Shown in pieces: positions 34,551 to 48,100 of a DNA stretch of 64,000 bases (its first letter is position 1; every line of letters starts with the position of its first letter). The DNA comes from an uncultured Senegalimassilia sp. (lineage in GTDB: Bacteria; Actinomycetota; Coriobacteriia; Coriobacteriales; Eggerthellaceae), in NCBI RefSeq assembly GCF_902464545.1, contig NZ_CABQJR010000007.1:1-64000 (forward strand), read 5' to 3'. The position numbers and the translations under genes were made by a program. The notes beneath the pieces were generated by a model that ran no database searches, was not told the origin of the DNA, and saw only the letters and a program-made list of their open reading frames with translations.

Positions 34551-34680
34551 GCGCCGGCAAGCTGCAAGGCGCAGCGCTAGCAAACGCAGAGGGCTCGCAG
34601 TGCGCGGCCTGCAAGCCGTGGGGCGCAGCGATTGTTTGCATCCTGCGTGTAGCGTGCGCCGGCAAGCTGCAAGGCGCAGC
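34551..34680. repeat. Direct repeat 25 bp x 2 plus a diverged copy
   Basis: A 25-mer (34551-34575, repeated exactly at 34656-34680) begins GCGCCGGCAAGCTGCAAGGC. A looser version lies near 34597-34628. The unit is related to the repeats at 35448-35576 inside the neighbouring kinase gene. No gene is evident in 34425-34726. Confidence 0.8.
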
Positions 34681-34726
34681 TTGCGCCGCACGCAGGCAGT
34701 CATCTGCGCTCTGCGCGCAGGCGCCC

Positions 34727-38866
<4,140 letters not shown>

Positions 38867-38872
38867 CTCTTG

Positions 38873-40440
38873 CTACTCCGTGCCCTCGGCTGCGGCTTGG
38901 AGTTGCTGGCAGAAGGAGGCGTACCATTGCTCGAACGCGGCATCGCCCACGTACGGCTCAAGCGCCTCGGTGCGCGATTGGCCGGCGGCTATTGCCGCCT
39001 GAACAGCCGCTTTGTCGGCGGTTGCCTTATCGTCGAGCGAATGGTCGAGTACCTTGCGCGCGGCATAAGCGTTGTCGAAGCTCTTAAGCGAGTACAGCTC
39101 CACGTCGTCGAAGGAGTCCATGGCCATGGCGATGCAGTCGCGGGTCTTGGGGTTTACGGAGAGGTTCTCGTTCTGAATCGCGTTATCAAGCTCTTCGACG
39201 CTGTTTGCATCAGTTCGCACGGGAAGATACGACGCCGCCGTCGCGAAGCGCAGGTTGTTCTGCTTCTCGGTGAACCACTTCAGGAACTCGTAGGAAGCGT
39301 ATTCGTGTTGCTCGTCCGACTTCGCCACCGCCATGCCGGCGCCTTGCTGAGGGGCCACGGCGTTGCCTTCTTCGAAGGTTGGCGGCATGATGATCTGATA
39401 GCCGATCTCGTGCGTTCCGTTGTCGTCGACCACCTGGTCGGGGAAGTACGCCGCCGATGCGGTGGAGCCCGTGTAGCAGATGATGTCGCCCGTCTTCATG
39501 TCGTCGGAGCGGAACTTGCCCTTGGCGTCGAAATATCCGCTGACGAAGGGTATGTAGTAGTTGTCCCACAGGCGGCGGACCTTTTCCTTGTCGGCGTTGA
39601 CCGCGGTTTTGCCGTCGGCGTTGGGCGCGAGCAGATCGACGCCCATCTGCCTCATGCCGATGATGAAGTAGTTGGACAGGGAATCGCGGCCGTAGAACGC
39701 CTTGCCGTCGTTGGGGATGTCGGGCGTTAGCGCATCGGTGTACTCGTAGTAGCGCTTCGCGGTGGCCGCGATGCCTTCCTGCGTTGCCAGGTCATCGACG
39801 GTGCGCCGGTGGCCTGGGCGAACGGCTCCCAGTCGGTTTCGTCGAGTATGGTCACCTCGGTGGATTTCGCCACCGGCAGCAGGTACAGGGAATCGTCGCC
39901 GTCGAAGCGTCCCTCGTCAAGGTAGTCGGGCACATAGTTGGACAGCTCATCGGGCGTGAAGTAGTCCGTCAGATCAACGAGCTTGCCCTGTTGTTGCACG
40001 TTGTAGGCCGTGTCGGCGTAGGAGGAGAACACGTTGGGCATCTGGTCGGCGCCGACCTCGCCTGCCGACGAGTTCGAGATAGCCTTCTCCAGCTCGGCGA
40101 CCGACCCTTGGGTCTTGCTTTTCACGTAGATGCCTTTCTCCTTGCCCACGGTGGAGTTGAACTCGGACACCAGGCTGTCGAAGGACGCCTGCTGGGCTCC
40201 GTTGTAGTAATCCCATACGGTGATGGTGGTGGGGTTGCTCGGGTCCAGCTTGACGGCGGTCTTCCCGCTATCGCCGGCGCAGCCGGTGGATAGCGCAGCG
40301 GCAAGCACGCCGGTAAGGGCGAATGCGGCCAGCGCGGCTTTCCGGGGGCGGATGCGGCCCGCGCTGCGGCTGCGGCGGTTGTCGGTTGCGCCGTCTTCCT
40401 GGGTGACGCCTGCGGCGTGGCGGTTGGTGCGCATATGCAT
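38873..40440 (-). pseudogene. Solute-binding lipoprotein (ABC sugar-type), frameshifted
   Basis: Two reading frames join into one ~522-residue extracellular solute-binding protein. The N-terminal part (40440 to about 39803) has a long basic leader and the lipobox LAAALSTGC, then TITVWDYYNGAQQASFDSLV. The second part continues as VDDLATQEGIAATAKRYYEY down to EGTE at 38873. The break lies near 39803, where GGCGCACCGTC would need one extra C to stay in frame. Loss of one base from a CC pair could be a true mutation or a sequencing error. AGGAGG overlaps the upstream stop codon. Next to a Cache sensor kinase and without any permease gene, it may act as a signalling binding protein. Confidence 0.8.
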
Positions 40441-40452
40441 ACTGGATTCCTC

Positions 40453-40907
40453 CTAGTGCTCGGCCGGCGTGGTTTCGGCGCTGGTCGAAGGTTCCGTATC
40501 GGTTGGGCGAGCTTCCGTGGCCTCGATGGCCGGGCGGGCGGTGGGGCCGCCGCCCGCGTCGTCGCTCGAGCCGTCGCCGCCGTCATCGGCGAGGTCGGCG
40601 CCTGCGGCGTCGGCCCCATCGGATTTGTCAGCGGGGTGCCAAATTCCATCATACCCGTTAATGCCGGCGGAATCGGCGATTCGCCCTGCTTCGCCGGCGG
40701 ATTTTGCGTTCGCGGCGGTATTCGGCTCGCTTGTCGGCGGTGCGACGGAGTCTTTCGTGTCCACGCGGTCGACGACCACGGTGGACGGCGGCTCGACAGT
40801 TCGTCGGTGCGTTGCCGGTCGTCGAGCAGGCGCTCGGGCTCGGCGCTGTGATCGCGGGCGAGCTCGATGATGCCCTTGATGGCGCGCCGAGGGCGCTGCG
40901 TGTTCAT
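40453..40907 (-). pseudogene. Small unknown gene upstream of the solute-binding protein, frameshifted
   Basis: The N-terminal frame starts MNTQRPRRAIKGIIELARD (40907) and runs to about RTDEL. It continues in another frame as VEPPSTVVVDRVDTKDSVAPP and ends in a long acidic, Ala/Asp/Thr-rich tail at 40453, together ~151 residues. The shift near 40796 again looks like loss of one G from a GG pair. The tail is low-complexity and I recognise no family. Its stop codon overlaps the ribosome site of the solute-binding gene, so it is part of the same operon. The start is uncertain because no clear ribosome site is seen. Confidence 0.45.
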
Positions 40908-41145
40908 CGAGGATCGCGGCGCCGCTGCGCCGTCCGGCGCGCAACTGCGCTGATGCTGTCGGGTTCGCCCGCTTCGCCGGCGTGTCGTTTACAATGGCGG
41001 CATATGCAGGAAAGCCTGGTTGGAGGGCGGGCGGAGGCCCGTGCCGCACCGGACGGAAGCCGGCCGCGTGCAGAGCGCATGCCCACGCCGCGCCCGATCG
41101 CGTCTGCGCAACCGGGGAGAAACCGCTAGAAGCGAAGGAAACCTT

Positions 41146-42855
41146 ATGAGCGATATCGATGTGCGCGCCGAGCTTGCGCATTGGATTGAGAACGTGCAGG
41201 ATGCCGATCTGGCGGCCGAGCTGGCCGACATGCAGGCGAAGGCCGACGCCGGCGATGACGCCGCGATGACCGACGCCTTCTTCCAGAACCTGTCGTTCGG
41301 CACCGCGGGCCTGCGCGGCGTGCTGGGCGCCGGCACGAACCGTATGAACATCTACACGGTGGGCCGCGCCACGCAGGGCTTCGCCGATTATCTGAACGCG
41401 AACTTCGAAAACCCCTCCGTCGCCATTGCCCGCGACAGCCGCAACAACGGCGAGCTGTTCGTGCGCACCACCGCCGCCATCATGGCAGCCAATGGCGTGA
41501 CGGCGTACGTGTACCCGCGCATCTCCCCGGTCCCCACGCTTTCGTGGGCCGTGCGCGACCTGGGCTGCTCGGGCGGCATCTGCATGACGGCCAGCCACAA
41601 CCCTGCGCCGTACAACGGCTACAAGGCCTACGGCCCCGACGGCTGCCAGATCACCAGCCAGGCTGCCGCCGCCATCTCCGCGGCCATCGCCGGAACCGAC
41701 GCGTTCACCGGCGTGAAGTCCATGGATTTCGATGAGGCCGTGGCATCGGGCAAGGTCAAGTGGATCGAAGACGCCGTGCTCGAGCGCTACTACGACGCGG
41801 TGCTGGCGCAGTCGGTGAACAACCTGTCCGACGAGCAGATCGCCGCCGCCCCGCTGAAGCTCGTGTACACGCCGCTTAACGGCACGGGCCTGGTCCCCGT
41901 TACCACGGTGCTCGCGCGCGCCGGTGTCTCCGACGTCACCGTGGTGCCCGAGCAGGAGCAGCCCGACGGCAACTTCCCCACGTGCCCCTATCCTAACCCC
42001 GAGATCCGCGAGGCCATGCAGAAGGGCATCGACCTGTGCGAGCAGGTGCATCCCGACCTGCTGCTGGCCACCGACCCCGATGCCGACCGCGTGGGCGTGG
42101 CCTGCAAGGACGGCGACGACTACACGCTGCTGACCGGCAACGAGATGGGCGTGCTGCTGCTGGATTACGTGTGCCGCATGCGCGCCGAGCGCGGCGAGGA
42201 CCTGACGCGCAAGGTGGCCGTGACCACCATCGTGTCGTCGGCCATGGTCGATGCGCTGGCTGCGGAATACGGCTTTGAGCTGCGCCGTTGCCTGACGGGC
42301 TTCAAGTACATCGGCGACATCATCACCGAGCTGGCCGACGCGGGCCAGGCCGACCGCTTCATCTTCGGTTTCGAGGAGAGCTACGGCTACCTGTCCGGCG
42401 ACCACGTGCGCGACAAGGACGCCGTGAACGCCAGCCTGCTCATCTGCCAGATGGCGCAGGAGTACAAGCTGGCGGGCAAGAACCTGGCCCAGGCCATGCG
42501 CGACCTGTACGCCAAGCACGGCTGGTGGCTCAACCGCACCGTGTCGCTGTCCTATCCCGGCGCCGACGGCGCGGCGAAGATGGCCGACCTCATGGCGGGT
42601 TTGCGCGCGAACGCTCCGGCCGAGCTGGCCGGCCGCAAGGTCGAGGCCGTGGTCGACTACCAGGGCGGCGTGAACGGCCTGCCTTCCGCCAACGTGGTGG
42701 AGTTCGACGTGGAAGGCGGCAACAAGGTCATCGTGCGCCCGAGCGGCACCGAGCCGAAGATCAAGCTGTACGTGTTCGCGAAGGACGCCAGCCGCGAGGC
42801 AGCCGACGCGCTGCTGAACGCGCTTGAGGAGGCAGGTCGCAAACTGTTGGCTTAA
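41146..42855 (+). CDS. Alpha-D-phosphohexomutase (phosphoglucomutase/phosphomannomutase)
   Basis: A 569-residue phosphohexomutase. Hallmarks: FGTAGLRGVLGAGTNRMN near the N-terminus, the active-site Ser loop CMTASHNPAPYNGYK (about residue 150), the metal loop ATDPDADRVGVA (about residue 310), the sugar-binding loop GFEESYGYLSGDHVRDKD, and the phosphate-binding RPSGTEPKIKLY close to the C-terminus. It resembles the long bacterial PgcA-type enzymes that interconvert glucose-1- and -6-phosphate; the mannose activity cannot be excluded. The start at 41146 is chosen for GAAGGAAA. A possible -10 TACAAT lies at 40990-40995. Confidence 0.88.
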   Translation: MSDIDVRAELAHWIENVQDADLAAELADMQAKADAGDDAAMTDAFFQNLSFGTAGLRGVLGAGTNRMNIYTVGRATQGFADYLNANFENPSVAIARDSRNNGELFVRTTAAIMAANGVTAYVYPRISPVPTLSWAVRDLGCSGGICMTASHNPAPYNGYKAYGPDGCQITSQAAAAISAAIAGTDAFTGVKSMDFDEAVASGKVKWIEDAVLERYYDAVLAQSVNNLSDEQIAAAPLKLVYTPLNGTGLVPVTTVLARAGVSDVTVVPEQEQPDGNFPTCPYPNPEIREAMQKGIDLCEQVHPDLLLATDPDADRVGVACKDGDDYTLLTGNEMGVLLLDYVCRMRAERGEDLTRKVAVTTIVSSAMVDALAAEYGFELRRCLTGFKYIGDIITELADAGQADRFIFGFEESYGYLSGDHVRDKDAVNASLLICQMAQEYKLAGKNLAQAMRDLYAKHGWWLNRTVSLSYPGADGAAKMADLMAGLRANAPAELAGRKVEAVVDYQGGVNGLPSANVVEFDVEGGNKVIVRPSGTEPKIKLYVFAKDASREAADALLNALEEAGRKLLA

Positions 42856-42896
42856 GGCCGCGTGACGGGAACGGATGGGTCAGTGCCTTCGGAAGG

Positions 42897-42950
42897 TTTT
42901 GACTCGCTAACTTTTGCGAGGGGCTCGCGGTTGAAATGCCGCGGGCCCTT
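42897..42950 (+). terminator. Terminator with conserved TTTTGACTCGCTA element, copy 1
   Basis: TTTTGACTCGCTAACTTTTG (42897-42916) precedes a stem GGGCTCGCGG/CCGCGGGCCC (42921-42949 region, one mismatch) and TTTG. It lies 40 bp after the phosphohexomutase stop. The same 20-mer with one change precedes the terminator at 52695-52741. The rest of 42951-43142 shows no gene. Confidence 0.65.
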
Positions 42951-43142
42951 TGTTGCTTTCTGCGCCGGGTACGGCTGCATGATGGGCGGGGCGCGAAGGG
43001 CGTGAAGCGCGACAGGGGGCCGGATGCTTTGCCAGGTTTGCTGCGAACAAGATTGCTTGCAAGAAGCGCTTCCGAAGCGCTGGTTTGGGGAAAGGCAGCC
43101 GAGCGGGTCGCCTTTCTTGTTTGGGAAAAATATGACCCTGTG

Positions 43143-43208
43143 TTTACAAAAAGCTGCGCAGTGCGATAATGAATTAGATAAAGGTAACTTTCGGTAGCAA
43201 ATGTTACC
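43143..43208 (+). promoter_or_regulatory. Promoter and downstream dyad of the Crp/Fnr-type gene
   Basis: TTTACA (43143-43148), a 16-base spacer and GATAAT (43165-43170). About 23 bases past the -10, GGTAGCAAATGTTACC (43193-43208) is an imperfect palindrome matching the perfect one at 44126-44141 at 14 of 16 bases. Placed downstream of the start, it would repress: probable autoregulation. Confidence 0.6.
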
Positions 43209-43340
43209 CGGTGGTTGGTTTCGGCGCGATGGCGGGAATGGCTGAAGCGACGGTACCGCCATGTGCGGCCGCATGCATACGAGGCTTGCGCGGGGGACGT
43301 TTGCCAGGGCGACGAGCGTAGCAAGGAGTTGGTGGGTCGC

Positions 43341-43991
43341 ATGGAGTTTACGCAGGATCTTATTCGCTCGCTGCATTCGTCGGCCGTGTTCGAGGGCATT
43401 CCCGTGAAGGACCTGCGCGATTTGCTGCGCGAAATCGATGCGCGCGTTATGGAGCTGTCAGAAGGCCAACTGCTGCGACGTGCTGGCGACCGTATGGATT
43501 TCTATCCCGTGGTTGTTTCGGGCATCGTGCAAGCAAGCATGCCGCAAGGTGGGCAAGACCGCCCGGTGGCGCAATTCGGCTCGGGCGAGTCGTTCGCCGA
43601 GGCCGTGCCGGCGACGCTTAAGCATGCGCCGGTGAATATTCGCGCGCTTGAGCCCACGAGCATACTGTGCATCCCCGCAAAGCAACTCGAATCGTGCACG
43701 AGCCCGCATGCGTTTCTGCTGCGCGAAAACCTGTCGACCGAAATGTCGAAGAAGATAGGCGTGCTTACGCAAACGCTCTCCGTGGTTGGCGAGCCGCGTC
43801 TTTCCGACCGCATCATGGCGCATTTGCGCACGCTACCCCAGGACGCGGACGGTCGCGTAGAGGTTCCCATGAATCGCCAGGAATGGGCCACGTATCTGCG
43901 TGCCGCCGACAAATCGCTCATTCGCGAACTAAGCACCCTGCAAAAAGAAGGCGTGCTAGAAGTGGATGGCCGCTTCATCCGCATGCTGTAG
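43341..43991 (+). CDS. Crp/Fnr-family transcriptional regulator
   Basis: A 216-residue regulator. The cyclic-nucleotide-binding-like domain covers about residues 15-125 (LSEGQLLRRAGDRMDFYPVV, then FGSGESFAEA). A long dimer helix follows, and then a winged helix with LSDRIMAHLRTL and MNRQEWATYLRAADKSLIRELSTLQKEGV. It lacks the N-terminal cysteine cluster of Fe-S Fnr proteins, and the cAMP-contacting Arg-Ser pair of Crp is not evident, so the signal is unknown. The start at 43341 is chosen over 43215 by domain boundary; AAGGAG lies 14 bases upstream, a little far. Confidence 0.8.
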   Translation: MEFTQDLIRSLHSSAVFEGIPVKDLRDLLREIDARVMELSEGQLLRRAGDRMDFYPVVVSGIVQASMPQGGQDRPVAQFGSGESFAEAVPATLKHAPVNIRALEPTSILCIPAKQLESCTSPHAFLLRENLSTEMSKKIGVLTQTLSVVGEPRLSDRIMAHLRTLPQDADGRVEVPMNRQEWATYLRAADKSLIRELSTLQKEGVLEVDGRFIRML

Positions 43992-44125
43992 GTAGTAGCC
44001 CCTCGGCTAGGGGGAACGCCAAGCGCGATCTGTATCACCAAACATCCGTTCAGAACACAAGAACAAATGTTTGGGAATCTTTACGAGTTGACGTGTTCGC
44101 CGACCGACGTACCCCTCTGACCTGG

Positions 44126-44141
44126 GGTAACATATGTTACC
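44126..44141. promoter_or_regulatory. Perfect palindrome GGTAACATATGTTACC upstream of the surface-protein operon
   Basis: A 16-bp perfect dyad (18 bp with flanking G/C). Its centre is about 91 bases upstream of the predicted start of the promoter at 44189-44218, a spacing seen for Crp-type activators. Related sites are at 43193-43208 and 54720-54735. Confidence 0.6.
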
Positions 44142-44188
44142 CTTGGAGAAGATTTTGTCGAAAAAGGAACCCATTTCGAACTTTTTTC

Positions 44189-44218
44189 TTGTAATTTCGG
44201 TAACCCCAGGCTTACAAT
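44189..44218 (+). promoter_or_regulatory. Promoter of the Tat-protein/surface-protein operon
   Basis: TTGTAA (44189-44194), an 18-base spacer and TACAAT (44213-44218). The spacer contains a GGTAAC half-site, and two GTTAC half-sites follow at 44236-44252. The predicted 5' leader is about 270 bases and contains GC-rich inverted repeats (for example GGCGGG/CCCGCC near 44381-44401). No gene lies between 43992 and 44494. Confidence 0.55.
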
Positions 44219-44494
44219 AGCAGCCGTCAAGCCAGTTACCCGCGTGTTACTTGCCGGCTGGAGCGCCCTTTCAACCAGGGCGAACGCCGAGCTCGCGCGG
44301 GCAAGCGCACAACCCCTGCAACAACCCAATCCCACACGCAACGCGGGCGCGCGTCTGTCTTGTCGTACCCAGATTCCACATGGCGGGGCCCGTATCGGCC
44401 CGCCTCGGGATGCCTTGGGAGCCGAGGATGCGGCATCGGCGCTCAAGGTTGCACCACCAAATATAAACAAGCCGCAAAGAAAGGGTGATTCGCT

Positions 44495-45085
44495 ATGAAC
44501 ACCGAAATGATTTACACGCGTCGAGGTTTCGTCAAGATGGCGGCCGGCACCGTTGCCGCCGCCGCGCTGGTTGCCGCCGGTGCTGAGTCGATTGACTTCA
44601 GCAAGGCGTTTGCGGTAACGTCGCTGGACGGACTGGATAAGTCGAAGACTTACACGATCACCGCAAACCTTTACGTGCCGGCTGAATTGAACGCGGTTAT
44701 CCATATGGATGCGTATCTGACCAATTTGACCACTCCTACGTTGTTTGGCGCTCGTCCGACTACTCCCGTGGCGGACAATGCGGTGCTGTCTTTCGATGCT
44801 GACAAGAAGCCGGTCATCACGATTAATCAGCTCAACAATACCTTTGGCCTGTACTATATCGACCCCGCTTCAAGCAACGGTGGTGCGACGGTGACGCAGC
44901 AGGGCGAATACCTTTGGAACAAGGGCGGGCATGTAAATCGCATTCAGCCGATTGGGTTCACCATCAACGATGTCTCGCTCGAGAATTACGAGTTTGGCGC
45001 AAAAGAATATGCTGACTTCTCTTTGGCGCGTGGAGACAAGGAATGGAAGGTCACGCTGATTATCGATTGGGACTCCATCAAATAA
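44495..45085 (+). CDS. Tat-exported single-domain protein, paralogous to surface-protein modules
   Basis: 196 residues. The N-terminus has a twin-arginine signal, YTRRGFVKMAAGTVAAAALV, with a probable cleavage after AFA. The mature part is one domain beginning KTYTITANLYVPAELN and containing PTTPVADNAVLSF, a pattern that recurs four times in the next protein. Its beta-strand layout (a TYTxTANL strand, then NATLxxxxDG(T/S)K) recalls small ligand-binding surface domains such as NEAT, but that likeness is weak and unproven. It has no anchor, so it is secreted or held by interaction. Base composition is lower in GC than flanking housekeeping genes. Confidence 0.65.
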   Translation: MNTEMIYTRRGFVKMAAGTVAAAALVAAGAESIDFSKAFAVTSLDGLDKSKTYTITANLYVPAELNAVIHMDAYLTNLTTPTLFGARPTTPVADNAVLSFDADKKPVITINQLNNTFGLYYIDPASSNGGATVTQQGEYLWNKGGHVNRIQPIGFTINDVSLENYEFGAKEYADFSLARGDKEWKVTLIIDWDSIK

Positions 45086-45166
45086 TTAGCGACGTTTAGC
45101 AGACTGGGCAACACTTCTGTATTGGAAGCGTTGCCCTTGTTTGCGATTAAGAGAAAGGAGGATAGA

Positions 45167-48100
45167 GTGAGTTTTGCGAACAAAAAGCAGCGCCTGTTGG
45201 ATGGGTTTATGCGGATTGCGTTATCCGTTTTGCTCGTGGTTTCGTTCTGGCCCGCTTCGGGGGCGCTTGCTTTTGCTCAGTCGTCTGAGGATGACTCCGT
45301 CGGCGCGACTGCATCCCAGGCCCGCGACTACAACTACCTCAACGACCTGTCGAAGCTCCACACGCCCAACGGCGGGTTCGTCTGGATGCTCGGCGTCAAC
45401 ACCGCCGACGCGGACATGCCGTCCCCGCTCGACCTGGCCGCCGGCTCGTACGGCGAGTTCTTCGACTTCGCCGCGCCCGCCGACGCGCAGGCCGCCCGCG
45501 ACGCGGTGGCCGCGCTCTACGACGGCGTGGACGAGTCCAACGTGTCGGTGGGCACCTTCGAGCTGCCCGGCGGCAAGCAGATGCCCGCCGACGCCGAGCT
45601 GACGGCGTGGTGGCTGGGCGGCGAGAACGCCGACCCCAAGGTGGACCCCTCGAAGGTGCGCGCCTTCAGCTGGGACGGCTCGTCGCTGACCGAGCTCGCG
45701 GTGACCGTGGGCGAGGAGCCCACCGGCGCGTTCGGCGGCGCGAAGCTGGCGCAGGTGTCGCCGGAGCCGGGGCGGGCCCTGGTGCTGGTGGACACCACCT
45801 CGCTGACCGAGAAGTCCCAGGCCCGCGACTACAACTACCTCAACGACCTGTCGAAGCTCCACACGCCCAACGGCGGGTTCGTCTGGATGCTCGGCGTCAA
45901 CACCGCCGACGCGGACATGCCGTCCCCGCTCGACCTGGCCGCCGGCTCGTACGGCGAGTTCTTCGACTTCGCCGCGCCCGCCGACGCGCAGGCCGCCCGC
46001 GACGCGGTGGCCGCGCTCTACGACGGCGTGGACGAGTCCAACGTGTCGGTGGGCACCTTCGAGCTGCCCGGCGGCAAGCAGATGCCCGCCGACGCCGAGC
46101 TGACGGCGTGGTGGCTGGGCGGCGAGAACGCCGACCCCAAGGTGGACCCCTCGAAGGTGCGCGCCTTCAGCTGGGACGGCTCGTCGCTGACCGAGCTCGC
46201 GGTGACCGTGGGCGAGGAGCCCACCGGCGCGTTCGGCGGCGCGAAGCTGGCGCAGGTGTCGCCGGAGCCGGGGCGGGCCCTGGTGCTGGTGGACACCACC
46301 TCGCTGACCGAGAAGTCCCAGGCCAAGGCGGGTGTGTATTCTGTTACCGCAAATCTTTATATTCCTTCATATGCCAATCAGGTTCTTCCTGGCGTGCAGG
46401 TATATATGCAGTGCCCGACTATGCCTCCGACCGTGCCCGTTTCCCGCAGCGCAACGCTAACTATCGCTGAGGACGGGACGAAAACCGTTCATATCGAGCT
46501 TAGCAATGAGCCGGCAGATGTTTTCACCTTGCAACAGATTAGCGGCGCTCCTGGCGAAACCGAAATAGTGAGCACACCTCGAATCAAGGAAGACCACCTG
46601 TTTGGCACGGACATGAAAACGCAATCTCAGGTGTATGGTCGAATTGGCTCGCTGGATGTCAAGCTGCTCAACGATAGCGGTGATTATTCCTTTACCGGCT
46701 ATCAAGAGTTCCCGACCATTCTGGGCAACTACATGAACATGGAGGTGCGACTGTCCGTTGACTTCTCCAGCGCGGTGCGTAAATACATTGCTCCTTCCGA
46801 TGGATCTCAGGCTGTTACGAAGACGCTTACGGATGTTGGTACCGGGTTGAAAGCAACGGTTTCCACTTCTGAAAAAGACGTTGCTCAGAAGCTGCAATCT
46901 GGTGCGCAGCTTGTTGTTGAAAAGCGTTCTGATGGCGAAACGTATGAGAATGCGCTGTCCGATTTCGAAGCCATGCATACGGGCGAAGTGTCCCTGGAGT
47001 ACTTCACGTACAAAGTCATTGACAAGACTGGTGCCGAGATTGCGCTTGACGGTAATACGGAAGTATCCGTTGCGTTGCCAACGTCTAATTCGGGAATTTG
47101 CGATGTCTATAAAGTAAATGAAGGCAGCTATGACCAGTTGGTGAGTAACACGGCTGCGGATAACGGGTTCTTCTCGTTGGTCGGCATGCCGTCTTCGGGT
47201 TCGTTTGCCGTAATCGACAAGACCAAAGCAAACAAGTGGACTTCGAAGACCGTGGCTAATGTCGAACTTGGCATTAGCTGGACCGAGTCGCTTACCGATG
47301 CTCAATCCAAATATGACTCCACGGACGGTGGTCCTTATGCCGCTATGGCAACCAGGTTCGTAAAAGTTGGCAGCAGCAAAGTTTCTGATGCCGCAACGCT
47401 CGACAACGCTCTTGCTGCAATTAAAAAGCTGACTGGTACCTTTACCGACGCGGCGGTACTCAGCGGTTTCTATTGCTCTCCGATTTCGATTGCTGAGCAG
47501 CAAGTTCAGGATGCTTGGGTCCAGGACGAAAGCAAAGACTCTATTTCCGTGCCGCGCGCGAGCAACGATGGCGTTACTGCGGATACGAAGGCGTTTTTGA
47601 TTAGCGTATCTGGAAAGAACGTGAGTGCGGTTCCTTTGGGAACGGTCGTTTCCGATGATGCGGTTTCGATTGATGTGCTTCCGTCTTCAATGACAAAGTC
47701 CGAAGCATATGCCCGTTATGTCGCTTTGCACAACGGCGTGATTGAAAACGATTCGTATGCAGATTATCCGACGTCGTTTATCGTTCTTGCTAATGGTGCA
47801 GAAGTGGGACAAGAAAGCAAGACGTTTGCTGACGAATCCGTTGCCGACGTTGCGGTTACCGTTGCGTCCAGTCGAGCGGAAGTTGTTGATAAGTTTGATT
47901 CTGCTCGTGCAACGTTTACCGAATATGGGGAAAGCGATGCTGCTGCGAAAGCTATTCGCGATGCATTTGATTCCCAGCTTTCGTGCGACCCCGTGTTTCG
48001 CGCATACGCCGTTTCGGTGATTGATGCTGACGGCAATGCATTGCCGGTTGCGTCCGATGATACGCTTTCACTGAACATCTCAAACGCTTTCGAACAGTCT

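Noticed and set aside
40453..42519. 688-codon minus-strand open frame
   Set aside because: Most of it is antisense to the phosphohexomutase. Only its last ~110 codons belong to a plausible gene, described as the frameshifted small protein.
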